From the NCBI GenBank assembly GCA_927353735.1, contig CAKMIA010000004.1, forward strand, positions 1-64,000: 64,000 nucleotides of DNA, given 5' to 3'. The translations under genes and the position numbers were made by a program. This document shows positions 1-7,967 of the stretch, in pieces. The DNA is from an uncultured Veillonellaceae bacterium (GTDB taxonomy: Bacteria; Bacillota; Negativicutes; Veillonellales; Dialisteraceae). Under the pieces are notes generated by a model that saw only the letters and a list, made by a program, of their open reading frames with translations, made no database searches and was not told the origin of the DNA. Within the stretch, counting starts at the first letter, position 1; each line of letters starts with the position of its first letter.

Positions 1-312
1 CCCTTTTCCCAGACAAGGGCGCCCTCCGGAGACAGCGCCGCGGCCCCCTTCCCCCAGCCGTTTCTCCTGAGCCCCGTCCTCGTAGAGGCCGAGGCTGCGG
101 ATGCAGCGCAGCAGATTTTCCTCCGAGAGGGCATCGCGCACCTGTCCCGCCAGCATACCGCCCCAGAGGGACGTCTCCGCCGGCGATACCGACACCTCCT
201 CGCCGAGAGGCATGACGATCCCGCCCGGAAGCGCCAGATCCTCCGCCTGTGCCACCGCCGCACCGGCCCACAGCCACAGTGCCGCTCCCATTGCTCCGAG
301 CCACCGTTTCAT
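1..312 (-). CDS. Exported protein of unknown function, 3' end outside window
   Basis: Partial gene: 104 codons from the ATG at 312 to the window edge, with no stop reached. A purine-rich ribosome site (AGAAGGGAG) lies just upstream of the ATG. The N-terminus MKRWLGAMGAAL is a typical Sec signal peptide with likely cleavage after AQA. The mature start EDLALPGGIVMPLGEEVSV closely resembles DDLTLPAGEVLPLGSRVAV in the product at 1220-1957, so the two are paralogs. It is the last visible member of a leftward run of three secreted proteins. I do not recognise the family. Export across the inner membrane is well supported; function is unknown. Confidence 0.7.
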   Translation of the reverse strand, partial: MKRWLGAMGAALWLWAGAAVAQAEDLALPGGIVMPLGEEVSVSPAETSLWGGMLAGQVRDALSEENLLRCIRSLGLYEDGAQEKRLGEGGRGAVSGGRPCLGKG

Positions 313-446
313 CTGCTTCTCCCTTCTGCGCACCGCGCAATGCCGTAATTTATCCTGATTGTACAGGAAAGGCCGCTGCCCTTCAAGACAGCAAAAATGC
401 GGCTTCCGGACCAGAGCCTGCGCCCTTCCGACAAAGCCGCGTTCCC

Positions 447-1223
447 TTATTCTGCTTTTCCGACCGCTGCCAGCACGAGCCGGTCCCCTGCCTCGCGCAC
501 CGCGTCCTTCTGGCTGTCATTGCACCACAGGAAGACCGCCCGGTAGCTGCCGTCCGCCTTCCAGAGATAGCCCTTCACATACGTCGGGAAGAGCCATCCG
601 TCCACATAGACCAGCACCCGGCTGCCCGTGGTGTATACCGGCACGCCGTCCGTCCCGGCCATCAGATGCAGCGCCTCCACGCTGCGCAGCTCCGTGTGCA
701 GGATGGAATAGGGCATGGGTTCGCCGGTCTCCCGGCGCAGCTGTGCGATGCCCTCGAGAATGGACTGGTTCATCATTGCCCCTGCATTGCCCAGCATGTG
801 ATTGAAGGCGGCGATCTTCTGCACGCCCTCCGCGGTGACCGTCCGGCCGTCCTCCCCGCCGAAGAGACCCGCCAGCAGGACATCCAGCTGGCTGTCCCGG
901 GTCTCCAGATTGAGCACATCCGCCGTCTGGGTGATCCCATCGCCGGTGATGCGGAGCTGCCCCAGACAGGGCGCCGCCGTCAGCGACGGATCGATGCCGC
1001 GGATATCCATGGGGTAATAGGACGCCCCGTCTCCCAGCTCCATCGCCGGCAGAAATCCCATGGGCAGGCCTTCCACGCCGCCCGCCTTTTCCAGTGCCGT
1101 CAGCTCCTCTGCCGCGGCTTCCGCCGCCTGTGCCGCCGGTGCGGGCTCCGCGGCCAGTGCCGGCACGCTCCATGCGGCCGCTCCCGCCAGGAGCAGCGCC
1201 GTCATCCACGCCTTCGTTCTCAT
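447..1223 (-). CDS. Exported hypothetical protein
   Basis: 258 residues from the ATG at 1223, which overlaps the stop of the upstream gene in an ATGA arrangement, so the two are translationally coupled. The reading frame stays open farther upstream, but that stretch is antisense to the neighbouring gene's coding frame and has no signal peptide. Residues 1-25 (MRTKAWMTALLLAGAAAW, then an ALA cleavage site) form a signal peptide, followed by an Ala-rich stretch. The rest is a globular domain with no motif I recognise and no membrane segment. It probably acts in the cell envelope or periplasm together with its neighbours. No function is assigned. Confidence 0.75.
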   Translation of the reverse strand: MRTKAWMTALLLAGAAAWSVPALAAEPAPAAQAAEAAAEELTALEKAGGVEGLPMGFLPAMELGDGASYYPMDIRGIDPSLTAAPCLGQLRITGDGITQTADVLNLETRDSQLDVLLAGLFGGEDGRTVTAEGVQKIAAFNHMLGNAGAMMNQSILEGIAQLRRETGEPMPYSILHTELRSVEALHLMAGTDGVPVYTTGSRVLVYVDGWLFPTYVKGYLWKADGSYRAVFLWCNDSQKDAVREAGDRLVLAAVGKAE

Positions 1224-1957
1224 TTTGCTGCCTCCGCTGCCTTCTCCAGAATCGGAGCGAAATACCGGCCGGATGCCTGATCCGCCAGTACGACCGTCAC
1301 CGTGAGATGATCTCCCTTCTGCGTATTCAGCGCACAGAGCCATATCGGTGCGGCATAGCCCAGGATCTCCGGCATGAGCTGCGTCCGCGCGAGCTGGTAG
1401 GTCACGCCGCCCGGGGAGGTGCCCTCCTTCTTCACGGTCATTTTCGCCGCTTCCAGACCGAGCTTCATGCTCTCGGAGAGCTCGCCGTGCGCCTTGAAAT
1501 GATCCAGCTTCTCTGCGGATACGCCGTTCGCCTCGCCGTATGCCCTGATCCAGTTGTTCCACCGGAGCTGGTCCGCCTCCGAGAGAGGCAGCTCCATGGG
1601 CAGCGCCAGCACGTACGCCGTATACATCGTATTGCCGGACACGCTCCGCAGCTGGTAGGCCCGGCTCTGGCGGATGATGTCCAGCGCGGTCTCCGCCATG
1701 CGCTCCGCCGCGTCCTTTTCGTCCCGGCTGTACACGCCCATGTCGATGTAGTCCGCCGCCACCGACCGCACCAGAGCCGGATCACTCAGCAGCTCCGCCA
1801 GCTTCGGCGCAAAATAGGAATCCTCACCGCGCCATACTGCCACGCGGCTGCCCAGCGGAAGTACCTCCCCCGCCGGGAGCGTCAGGTCATCAGCCTGTGC
1901 CGTCAGGCCGCCCGCCAGAAGCGCCGCAGCCAGCACCGCGCCCATCCACTTTTTCAT
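1220..1957 (-). CDS. Exported hypothetical protein, paralog of the gene at the window start
   Basis: 245 residues with a strong ribosome site (GAAGGAGG) before the ATG. The signal peptide MKKWMGAVLAAALLAGG ends at AQA-DD. The mature N-terminus DDLTLPAGEVLPLGSRV is shared with the partial gene at 1-312, which points to local duplication. The remainder is soluble and mostly helical by composition, with a predicted amphipathic C-terminus ILEKAAEAAK. It overlaps the following gene by four bases and is probably co-transcribed with it. No known family was recognised. It may be a lineage-specific envelope protein of Negativicutes. Confidence 0.75.
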   Translation of the reverse strand: MKKWMGAVLAAALLAGGLTAQADDLTLPAGEVLPLGSRVAVWRGEDSYFAPKLAELLSDPALVRSVAADYIDMGVYSRDEKDAAERMAETALDIIRQSRAYQLRSVSGNTMYTAYVLALPMELPLSEADQLRWNNWIRAYGEANGVSAEKLDHFKAHGELSESMKLGLEAAKMTVKKEGTSPGGVTYQLARTQLMPEILGYAAPIWLCALNTQKGDHLTVTVVLADQASGRYFAPILEKAAEAAK

Positions 1958-1985
1958 AGCGTCCTCCTTCAGGCCGGACCGGCGC

Positions 1986-3449
1986 TCATGCCTTCGGCGC
2001 CCTGCGGCCCAGTTCTTTTTCTATTATATCATTCTTCACGTGCTGCAAGGTGTCGGACAGATTGATCTCCATGATGTCCGGATTCATGAGGCGGGTGTAT
2101 TCCGGCCAGAGCGTATCCATCTGCTGCTCCGCGTAGCGGATGATGTCAGGCAGCTCGGGCAGCTTCACTGCCGCGCCATTCTGCACGACCGGCTTCAGCA
2201 GGTCCTCCACCGTGTAGGTCCCTGCGGCGAGCTGCTTCTTGCGCCACTTCGCGGACTCCGTAGTGAGCGTGAACGTGCCGCCGTCCGCCATGGGCTCCTC
2301 GGCGAGGCACACCAGATCGGTGATCATCTTGCCCGAGTCCTTCCGGTAGAACCGGCGCACCGTTTTGATGCCCGGGTTCGTCATCTTCGCCACGTCATTG
2401 GAGATCTTCATCACCGGCTCGAAGGTGCCGTCCTCCCGCTCCTTGGCGCACATCTTGAAGACGCCGCCCATGGCGGGAGAGCCGTCGGCGGTGATGAATT
2501 TCGTGCCGATGCCCCAGGAAGAAACGGTGCAGCCCTGCTGCTTCAGGGAGGCGATGGTGTATTCGTCCAGATCGTTCGAGCCGGAAATGATGGCGTCCGG
2601 GAAGCCCGCCTCACGGAACATCCGGCTCGCTTCCTTCGAGAGGTACGCCAGATCGCCGCTGTCGATGCGGATGCCGTACGCCCTGGGCAGGCGGCCCGCC
2701 GCGCGGAGCTCCTTAAAGACCTCGATGGCATGGGGCACGCCGAATTCCAGCACGTGATACGTATCCGCCAGCAGGATGAGTCCTTTTTTGTAAATGTCCG
2801 CATAGGCGCGGAACGCATCCAGCTCGGAATCAAAGCTCATGATCCAGCTGTGCGCCATCGTGCCCAGCACGGGGATGCCGAAGCGCTGGCCCGCCTCCAC
2901 ATTGCTTGTGCCGTTGAAGCCGCCGATCATGGCCGACCGCGCGCCCCACAGGCCCGCGGAGTGGCCCTGCGCCCGGCGCAGCCCGAATTCCATGAGCGCG
3001 TCCGTTCCGGCCACCGTGCGGATGCGCCGCGCCTTCGTGGCCACGAGGCTTTCATGGTTCATGATCATGGACAGGCCCGTTTCGAGCAGCATCGCCTCGG
3101 CGGTCGTCCCGTGGAAGCGGAGCAGCACCTCGCCGGGGAAAGCCACCGTGCCTTCCGGCATGGCGTAGATATCACCGGTGAAATGGAAATGCGCCAGATA
3201 GTCGAGGAATTCTTCCTCGAAAATGCCCAGCGAGCGGAGATAGGCGATGTCCTCGTCCGTGTAGCGGAACCGCTCCACGAAATCAGCGAGATGCGCCAGA
3301 CCGGCCACCACCGTGTAGCCGCCGCCGAAGGGATTCTGCCGGTAGAAACGGTCAAATACCACGCGCCGTTCGTGCCGTCCCATCTTGAAGAGCGCATTCG
3401 TCATCGTCAGCTGGTACAGATCCGTGACCAGCCCTGTATACTTCGCCAT
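1986..3449 (-). CDS. pncB: Nicotinate phosphoribosyltransferase
   Basis: 487 residues, the usual length of the Gram-positive-type enzyme. It joins nicotinate to PRPP, with ATP hydrolysis, to give nicotinate mononucleotide in the NAD salvage pathway, in the cytosol. Recognisable family blocks are DLYQLTMTNALF near the N-terminus, FRYTDEDIAYLRSLG, the GTMAHSWIMSF segment and the RIDSGDLAYLS phosphate-binding region. The start is set at MAKYTGLV because a good ribosome site (GGAGG, 3455-3459) lies just upstream; a longer start 13 codons earlier has none. A 7-bp hairpin (3465-3481) sits immediately upstream of the ribosome site. A TTTGAT-16-TATAAT promoter lies farther upstream. Confidence 0.93.
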   Translation of the reverse strand: MAKYTGLVTDLYQLTMTNALFKMGRHERRVVFDRFYRQNPFGGGYTVVAGLAHLADFVERFRYTDEDIAYLRSLGIFEEEFLDYLAHFHFTGDIYAMPEGTVAFPGEVLLRFHGTTAEAMLLETGLSMIMNHESLVATKARRIRTVAGTDALMEFGLRRAQGHSAGLWGARSAMIGGFNGTSNVEAGQRFGIPVLGTMAHSWIMSFDSELDAFRAYADIYKKGLILLADTYHVLEFGVPHAIEVFKELRAAGRLPRAYGIRIDSGDLAYLSKEASRMFREAGFPDAIISGSNDLDEYTIASLKQQGCTVSSWGIGTKFITADGSPAMGGVFKMCAKEREDGTFEPVMKISNDVAKMTNPGIKTVRRFYRKDSGKMITDLVCLAEEPMADGGTFTLTTESAKWRKKQLAAGTYTVEDLLKPVVQNGAAVKLPELPDIIRYAEQQMDTLWPEYTRLMNPDIMEINLSDTLQHVKNDIIEKELGRRAPKA

Positions 3450-3464
3450 ATATACCTCCTGTCC

Positions 3465-3481
3465 CCGCCGGGAGCCGGCGG
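3465..3481 (-). promoter_or_regulatory. Hairpin next to the pncB ribosome site
   Basis: Perfect 7-bp stem (CCGCCGG/CCGGCGG) with a 3-base loop in the pncB leader, ending about 6 bases before the ribosome site. It could modulate translation or mRNA stability. It has no T-run, so it is not a terminator. Confidence 0.4.
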
Positions 3482-3513
3482 AATCCATGGTGAAAAGAAT
3501 AGAATTATCTCAA

Positions 3514-3541
3514 ATTATACACCGATTTTTCCTAAATCAAA
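3514..3541 (-). promoter_or_regulatory. Promoter of pncB
   Basis: On the minus strand TTTGAT (3541-3536), a 16-base spacer, then TATAAT (3519-3514). It is placed about 65 bases before the pncB start, and the terminator of the upstream gene lies just behind it. Confidence 0.55.
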
Positions 3542-3546
3542 GAAAT

Positions 3547-3574
3547 AAAAAAAGAAAGGGGCCTGCGCCCCTTC
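3547..3574 (-). terminator. Intrinsic terminator of the flavin-fold gene
   Basis: 7-bp stem (AAGGGGC/GCCCCTT, 3556-3573) with a 4-base loop, followed on the minus strand by seven T. It lies directly after the stop at 3578. Confidence 0.75.
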
Positions 3575-3577
3575 TCT

Positions 3578-3976
3578 TCATGGCAGATCCCAGGTCTGCG
3601 TCCGGCCGATGATCTCATGCATCACCGCGCGGCCGCCCTCGATGCGGAAGACCGCCCGGTCTCCGTCCCTGACGCACACCGCCGACAGCGTGTCCCGTCC
3701 GCTTTCCGCCATCGCCGCGTGCGCCGCCGGCCGGCAGTCCTCCGCGAGCCGTCCCGTCACGGAGAGCCAGCTCTTGTCCGGATGCATCGCCGCGATCTCC
3801 GCCGCGGCATTTTTCTTCAGCGCCCGGTACAGCGCCGTCTCCCGCCGCACGGAAATATACACGGCGCCGTCAAACAGGCCGGCCTCGCCCACCGGTTCCA
3901 CACAGGGACGGCCTCCGTCCGCTGCCGCCACGAAAAACACACCACACTCCCGCAGATATTCCACAGTCCGCTCCAT
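3578..3976 (-). CDS. Pyridoxamine 5'-phosphate oxidase family protein
   Basis: 132 residues, the size of small single-domain split-barrel flavin proteins. The pattern MERTVEYLRECGVFFVAAADGG, then RPCVEP, GAVYISVRRET, AEIAAMHPDKSWLSVTGRL and an AVFRIEGGRAV strand matches the PPOX-like FMN-binding fold often annotated as putative nitroimidazole reductase or general flavin protein. Substrate and cofactor cannot be read from sequence. It stands alone with its own terminator, divergent from the esterase gene. Its -10 (TATAAT, 4011-4006) lies back to back with that gene's promoter region. Confidence 0.75.
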   Translation of the reverse strand: MERTVEYLRECGVFFVAAADGGRPCVEPVGEAGLFDGAVYISVRRETALYRALKKNAAAEIAAMHPDKSWLSVTGRLAEDCRPAAHAAMAESGRDTLSAVCVRDGDRAVFRIEGGRAVMHEIIGRTQTWDLP

Positions 3977-4039
3977 CGTGTCTCCCCCTTTTCTTTCTTT
4001 TCTCTATTATACAACAGCTCCGCCCCGAAGCCGCCGGCG

Positions 4040-4045
4040 TATAAT
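4040..4045 (+). promoter_or_regulatory. Probable -10 of the esterase gene
   Basis: TATAAT 24 bases before the ATG at 4069, with no convincing -35. A strong ribosome site (AAAGGAGG) follows directly, so the leader would be very short. Confidence 0.4.
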
Positions 4046-4068
4046 GGGGGCAAAGAAAGGAGGCTCTC

Positions 4069-4731
4069 ATGGAAAAAACGGCTCTTTCTCTTCCGCAGGT
4101 CACAGCGGACCTGTACCGCACCGCCGCACCGGCGGAGACGCTCATCACGGTGCTCCTCCCGGTCCCGGCGGATCTCTCCCGCCTGCCCGTATACAAAAAG
4201 GACCGGGCCGCGCTCCTCGCCCTCACCGGTCTGGACTGGAACGCCCTGCCGCCGTGGCCCGCGCCGCCCCTCCGTCCCGGTGACGCGCCCTTCACCGGCG
4301 GCGCCGCGGAATTTCTTGCTGCCCTCACGGAGACGATCCTCCCCGAAGCGGAACAGGCTGCCGGCCTCGCCCCGGCGCGCCGTTTCCTGCTGGGCATTTC
4401 CCTCTCCGGCCTCTTCGCGCTCTGGGCCTCGTGCATGACAGACCGCTTCGCCGCGTGCGCCGCCCTCTCCGGCTCCTTCTGGTACGACGGCTTCACGGAC
4501 TGGCTCCGGACGCACCCCGCCCGCGTGCCCCGGGTCTATCTCGGCCTCGGCCGCAGGGAAAAAGACGCCCGCCATCCCCGCCTCGCCGCCATCGAACGCG
4601 CCACGGACGAGACTGCCGCCATCCTCCGCGGCGCCGGCGTCTCCGTCACCGCAGAGCGTTTCCCCGGCGGCCACCGCACCACGCCAGACCGCCTCGCCCG
4701 CGCCGTACGGTGGCTGCTGGACGGGCAGTGA
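4069..4731 (+). CDS. Putative alpha/beta-hydrolase esterase (esterase D / siderophore-esterase type)
   Basis: 220 residues. The nucleophile elbow GISLSG (Gly-x-Ser-x-x-Gly) near residue 108, a following ALSGSFWYDG segment, VYLGLGRREKDARHP (the place of the acidic residue and the conserved Glu-Lys of this family) and the terminal histidine in FPGGHRTTP give a complete catalytic triad arrangement of the PF00756 esterase family. There is no signal peptide, so it should be cytosolic. Relatives include ferric-siderophore esterases (BesA/IroE) and generic carboxylesterases; the substrate here is unknown. It is a single gene with its own terminator. Confidence 0.75.
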   Translation: MEKTALSLPQVTADLYRTAAPAETLITVLLPVPADLSRLPVYKKDRAALLALTGLDWNALPPWPAPPLRPGDAPFTGGAAEFLAALTETILPEAEQAAGLAPARRFLLGISLSGLFALWASCMTDRFAACAALSGSFWYDGFTDWLRTHPARVPRVYLGLGRREKDARHPRLAAIERATDETAAILRGAGVSVTAERFPGGHRTTPDRLARAVRWLLDGQ

Positions 4732-4747
4732 CCTTACGGCCACACAA

Positions 4748-4785
4748 AAACGGACTGACCTTTCATCAGTCCGTTTCTTTTATTG
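4748..4785. terminator. Bidirectional terminator between convergent genes
   Basis: 11-bp perfect stem (AAACGGACTGA/TCAGTCCGTTT) flanked by an A-run on the left and a T-rich run on the right. It serves the esterase gene on the plus strand and the DUF4911 gene on the minus strand. Confidence 0.8.
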
Positions 4786-4793
4786 TCCGCGCC

Positions 4794-5027
4794 TTACTGC
4801 CCCAGCGCGGCGAGTTCCTCTCCGGTGAGAAATTTCACGGAGATATCCAGCCCGGACAGAACCTCGATCACTTCTTTCCGGGTGTCGGCGGTGGAGTGGA
4901 TGCAGCACACCGCGCGGCGCACGTCGATGGTGGTGAGCACGCCCAGATATTCGTAGCCCTCCAGAATGCGGTTCACGTAATTCACATCGTGCGGATCGAT
5001 CTCAATATATACAGCGTCATTTTCCAT
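4794..5027 (-). CDS. DUF4911 domain-containing protein
   Basis: 77 residues, full length for this small family. The core IEIDPHDVNYVNRILEGYEY, followed by a Cys-Cys pair, RKEVIEVLSGL and the hydrophobic C-terminal half, fits DUF4911. It overlaps the start of the U32 gene by 11 bases and is the last gene of the mltG-trmR-trhP operon. That fixed position suggests a link to tRNA modification or to the U32 protein, but no biochemical role is known to me. Cytosolic. Confidence 0.75.
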   Translation of the reverse strand: MENDAVYIEIDPHDVNYVNRILEGYEYLGVLTTIDVRRAVCCIHSTADTRKEVIEVLSGLDISVKFLTGEELAALGQ

Positions 5028-6249
5028 GAGCGCGCCTCCTCAGAATGGTATAGGGCAGAAGGGGCGTCTCCGTGCGCATGGTGACGATCTCCAGCGGATG
5101 CGGCGCGGAGAGGACGGTCATGCCCTCTGCATTGGTCATCTTGCCGATGGTGAGCGGGAATACCTCTCCTTCCGGCGAAAGGCATTCCAGCGTTTCCGTG
5201 GTCTTGAAATGGTTGCGCTGCTGGATGCGCGCGATCTTCGTATCCGGGTCCCATCCGAGTACGAGGCCCACGAAATCATAGGGCTGCTCCGGCTGCGACC
5301 GGACATAGGCCTGCGCGGAGTGGTCCGGATTGCCCAGTGCGAAGCCCGTGGTATAGGGACGGTGGGAGATCTTTTCCAATTCCTCCCGCCATTCCTTCCG
5401 CACGCGGAAGGCGTCTCCCTCGGCGTAGTACGCGTCGATGGCCTTCCGGTAAGCGGCGGTGACCGCTGCGGCGTAGTAGACGCTCTTCATGCGGCCCTCG
5501 ATCTTCAGGCTGGACGCGCCGGCCTGAATGAGCTGCGGGATCTGGTCGATGAGGCACAGGTCCTTGCTGTTCAGGATGTAGGTGCCGTGCTCGTCCTCCT
5601 CGATGGGCCAGTACTGGCCGGGGCGGGTCTCCTCCACGAGGGAGTAGCGGAAGCGGCACGCCTGGATGCATTCCCCGCGGTTTGACTGCCGTTTCCCGTC
5701 GGTGAAGAAATTCGACAGGAGGCACCGGCCGGACCAGGAGATGCACATCGCGCCGTGCACGAAATATTCCAGCTCCACGTCCACCTTCTTCCGGATCTCC
5801 GCCATTTCCTCGATGGATACTTCCCGGGCGAGCACCACCCGGGAGGCCCCCATATCCTTCCACATTTTCACGGTGCGCCAGTTGGCGGCGCTGGCCTGGG
5901 TGGACACGTGGATCGGCAGGCGGGGCGCCGCTTCCCGGGCAAGCTGGAACACGCCCAGATCAGAAATGAGCGCCGCGTCCGCGCCGATGTCCTGCAAAAA
6001 TTTCAGGTACGTGTCCAGCCCCTCCAGATCGCCGTTCCGGGGGATGATATTGACGGTGACGTAGAATTTTCTGCCTCGTTCATGGACGAAGGCCGCGGCT
6101 TCCTTCATTTCCCCGGCGGTGAAGTTGCCGCCGTAGGCGCGGAGGCCGAAGCCCTTGCCTGCGAGATAGACCGCGTCCGCGCCGTAACGGATAGCCATTT
6201 TCAGCTTTTCCATATTGCCGGCCGGGGCGAGCAGTTCAATTTTATTCAT
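5017..6249 (-). CDS. trhP: U32 family protein, probable tRNA uridine-34 hydroxylation protein TrhP
   Basis: 410 residues from the ATG at 6249 (ribosome site GAGGAA). U32 core: ELLAPAGNMEKLKMAIRYGADAVYLAGK at the N-terminus, HVSTQASAANWRT, VELEYFVHGAMC, then the cysteine-bearing block SGRCLLSN and RGECIQACRFRY, expected to hold an iron-sulfur cluster, then the NSKDLCLIDQIP and SLKIEGRMKS blocks and the C-terminal extension. U32 proteins of this branch work with prephenate-derived cofactors to make 5-hydroxyuridine at the wobble base of tRNA. The next gene upstream encodes TrmR, which methylates that product, and the order mltG-trmR-trhP matches Bacillus yrrL-yrrM-yrrN/O. It is often annotated as peptidase or collagenase-like, which is probably wrong here. 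Confidence 0.85.
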   Translation of the reverse strand: MNKIELLAPAGNMEKLKMAIRYGADAVYLAGKGFGLRAYGGNFTAGEMKEAAAFVHERGRKFYVTVNIIPRNGDLEGLDTYLKFLQDIGADAALISDLGVFQLAREAAPRLPIHVSTQASAANWRTVKMWKDMGASRVVLAREVSIEEMAEIRKKVDVELEYFVHGAMCISWSGRCLLSNFFTDGKRQSNRGECIQACRFRYSLVEETRPGQYWPIEEDEHGTYILNSKDLCLIDQIPQLIQAGASSLKIEGRMKSVYYAAAVTAAYRKAIDAYYAEGDAFRVRKEWREELEKISHRPYTTGFALGNPDHSAQAYVRSQPEQPYDFVGLVLGWDPDTKIARIQQRNHFKTTETLECLSPEGEVFPLTIGKMTNAEGMTVLSAPHPLEIVTMRTETPLLPYTILRRRAHGK

Positions 6250-6841
6250 ATCGTTCCTCTTTCTTCCGGGACACGGCAAGGCCGTCTCCCTCAGGATGGA
6301 TGGCTGTATCATAATGGGCCCGCACATAGGCGAGATAGTCCCGGAGGCGCATCACCAGCGTGCGGTACCGGTGCGGCACGGGGTCTCCGCTCTCCACAAG
6401 GCCGCGGAAGAGCACATTGTCGGCGGCGATCACCGCCCGGGGCGAAAGCAGCGGCTCCGCCAGATAGAGATGGCGCAGGTACTGGCCCTTCGGCCCGTCG
6501 AGATACAGGAAATCATAGGGGCCGGAGAGCGACGGGATGATGTCCGCCGCGTCCCCCAGATGGCACCGGATGCGGCCGGCGCAGCCCGCGTCGGCTATGG
6601 CGCGCACCGCCCGGGCATGGCGGTCCGGGTCGAGCTCCACCGTATCGATCTCCGCCCCGGGACAGCGCTCCGCCATGAGCAGCGCGGAAAAGCCCACCGC
6701 CGTGCCGATTTCCAGAATCCGCTTCGGCGCCGTCGAGGCGCACGCCTCAAGCAGGGCCTCCCGTTCACTTTCCCGCAGGATGGGCACACCCGCCGCGAGA
6801 GCCTCCTCTTCCAGCGCCTGAAGCACATCACGAATTTCCAT
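6242..6841 (-). CDS. trmR: tRNA 5-hydroxyuridine O-methyltransferase TrmR (YrrM-like)
   Basis: 199 residues from the ATG at 6841 (MEIRDVLQ), chosen because GAGGAA precedes it at good spacing; an ATG 33 bases farther upstream has no ribosome site. Class I SAM-dependent fold of the catechol O-methyltransferase type: motif I ILEIGTAVGFSALLMAE, acidic loop IDTVELDPDR, GDAADIIP, DFLYLDGPKGQYLRH and VIAADNVLFRG with the metal-binding Asp/Asn. It overlaps mltG by 14 bases and trhP by 8, so the genes are tightly coupled. Expected reaction: 5-hydroxyuridine-34 to 5-methoxyuridine in tRNA. A generic small-molecule O-methyltransferase is the alternative. Confidence 0.82.
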   Translation of the reverse strand: MEIRDVLQALEEEALAAGVPILRESEREALLEACASTAPKRILEIGTAVGFSALLMAERCPGAEIDTVELDPDRHARAVRAIADAGCAGRIRCHLGDAADIIPSLSGPYDFLYLDGPKGQYLRHLYLAEPLLSPRAVIAADNVLFRGLVESGDPVPHRYRTLVMRLRDYLAYVRAHYDTAIHPEGDGLAVSRKKEERYE

Positions 6842-7865
6842 AAATTTCCTCGATGGCCTGTAAATGTTCCTCATAGGTTTTCAGGAACACATGGTGGCCG
6901 TCCGCCTGGGCCACATAGTACAGGTATTCCCCCGGCTGCGCGTCCAGCACGGCCAGAATGGCCGACCGGCCCGGCGCGCCGATCGGTCCCGGCGGCAAAC
7001 CTGTGCGCTGGTACGTATTGTACGGCGAGGCCACCTCCAGATCCCGCGTGGTGAGCTCCGGCTTCGTCTCTCCCAGCGCGTACTGCACCGCCGCGTCGAT
7101 CTGGAGCGGCATCCCCGCCTGAAGCCGGGCAAAGATGACCGAAGCGATCGGCTCCTGATCCCCGGGGAAGCGCGCCTCCCGCTCCACCAGAGACGCAATG
7201 GTCATGAGGTCGTGCAGAGTGAGCCCTCTGGCCTCGGCCTTACGGCGCACCTCTGCATCGAGGATCTCGTCGGTGCGTTTATACATCATGTCGCAGATCT
7301 GCCGGGCCGAATAATTTTCGGGAATGTCATAGGTGTCCGCGAAGAGGAAGCCCTCGCCCGCCACGGCGGCCGGCTCCGGCCCCTTCATGTAAGGCAGCGG
7401 CGCGTAGGACGACGCCTCCGCCAGGAATCCCTCTCCGCCGGGCAGAGCGGCTTTCTTCAGGATGGCTTCCATCTGTGCCGCCGTGGAGCCCTCGGGGATG
7501 GTGACGGTCTCGAAGGCCTCGCCGCCTCCCTTCCGGAGCTCCCGGATGGCCTCCTCCGCCGTCAATCCGCAGGGCAGGCGGTAATGGCCGCTCTTGAGGG
7601 CGCTGCTTTCATTGTTCAGCAGCAGCGCCAGACGGAACACGCGGGCGCTCCGGATGACGCCCTTCTCCTCCAGCAGGGAGGCGATCTCCGCGCCGGTCAT
7701 GTTCTCTTCGATGTCGATGACAGCGCTTCCCTCCTGCGGGCCGCGGGCGCCGGCGTATTCATACTGCCACACCCCGCCGAGAACGATGAGCCCCGCCAGC
7801 AGCGCCCCTGCTGCGCCCAGAAGCAGCTGCTGCGAGCTGAATCGTTTCCTGAAATATTTCCCCAT
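6828..7865 (-). CDS. mltG: Endolytic murein transglycosylase MltG
   Basis: 345 residues. A short cytoplasmic N-terminus is followed by one membrane helix (about residues 13-34), a LysM-like region and the YceG catalytic domain. The catalytic glutamate is in TIASLVEREA (Glu228), followed by ASVIFARLQAGMPLQ, DAAVQYALG, the SPYNTYQRTGLPPGPI block and the C-terminal YYVAQADGHHVFLKTYEEH. It cleaves nascent peptidoglycan strands at the outer face of the inner membrane and acts as a terminase of glycan polymerisation. First gene of the mltG-trmR-trhP-DUF4911 operon. Confidence 0.92.
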   Translation of the reverse strand: MGKYFRKRFSSQQLLLGAAGALLAGLIVLGGVWQYEYAGARGPQEGSAVIDIEENMTGAEIASLLEEKGVIRSARVFRLALLLNNESSALKSGHYRLPCGLTAEEAIRELRKGGGEAFETVTIPEGSTAAQMEAILKKAALPGGEGFLAEASSYAPLPYMKGPEPAAVAGEGFLFADTYDIPENYSARQICDMMYKRTDEILDAEVRRKAEARGLTLHDLMTIASLVEREARFPGDQEPIASVIFARLQAGMPLQIDAAVQYALGETKPELTTRDLEVASPYNTYQRTGLPPGPIGAPGRSAILAVLDAQPGEYLYYVAQADGHHVFLKTYEEHLQAIEEIYGNS

Positions 7866-7967
7866 AAAATCCCTCTGCGGTCGACGAAAATGATTTTACA
7901 AATTTCACCCGTTTATTATATCATATGCTTGTATAGATTCCGCCTGACGGGCGAAGAGGAGGCACAG

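Noticed and set aside
1224-1562. N-terminal extension of the exported protein at 447-1223
   Set aside because: It overlaps the upstream coding gene; the ATG at 1223 has the signal peptide and the ATGA coupling.
2040-3548. 502-codon open frame opposite pncB
   Set aside because: Antisense shadow of a clearly identified enzyme gene.
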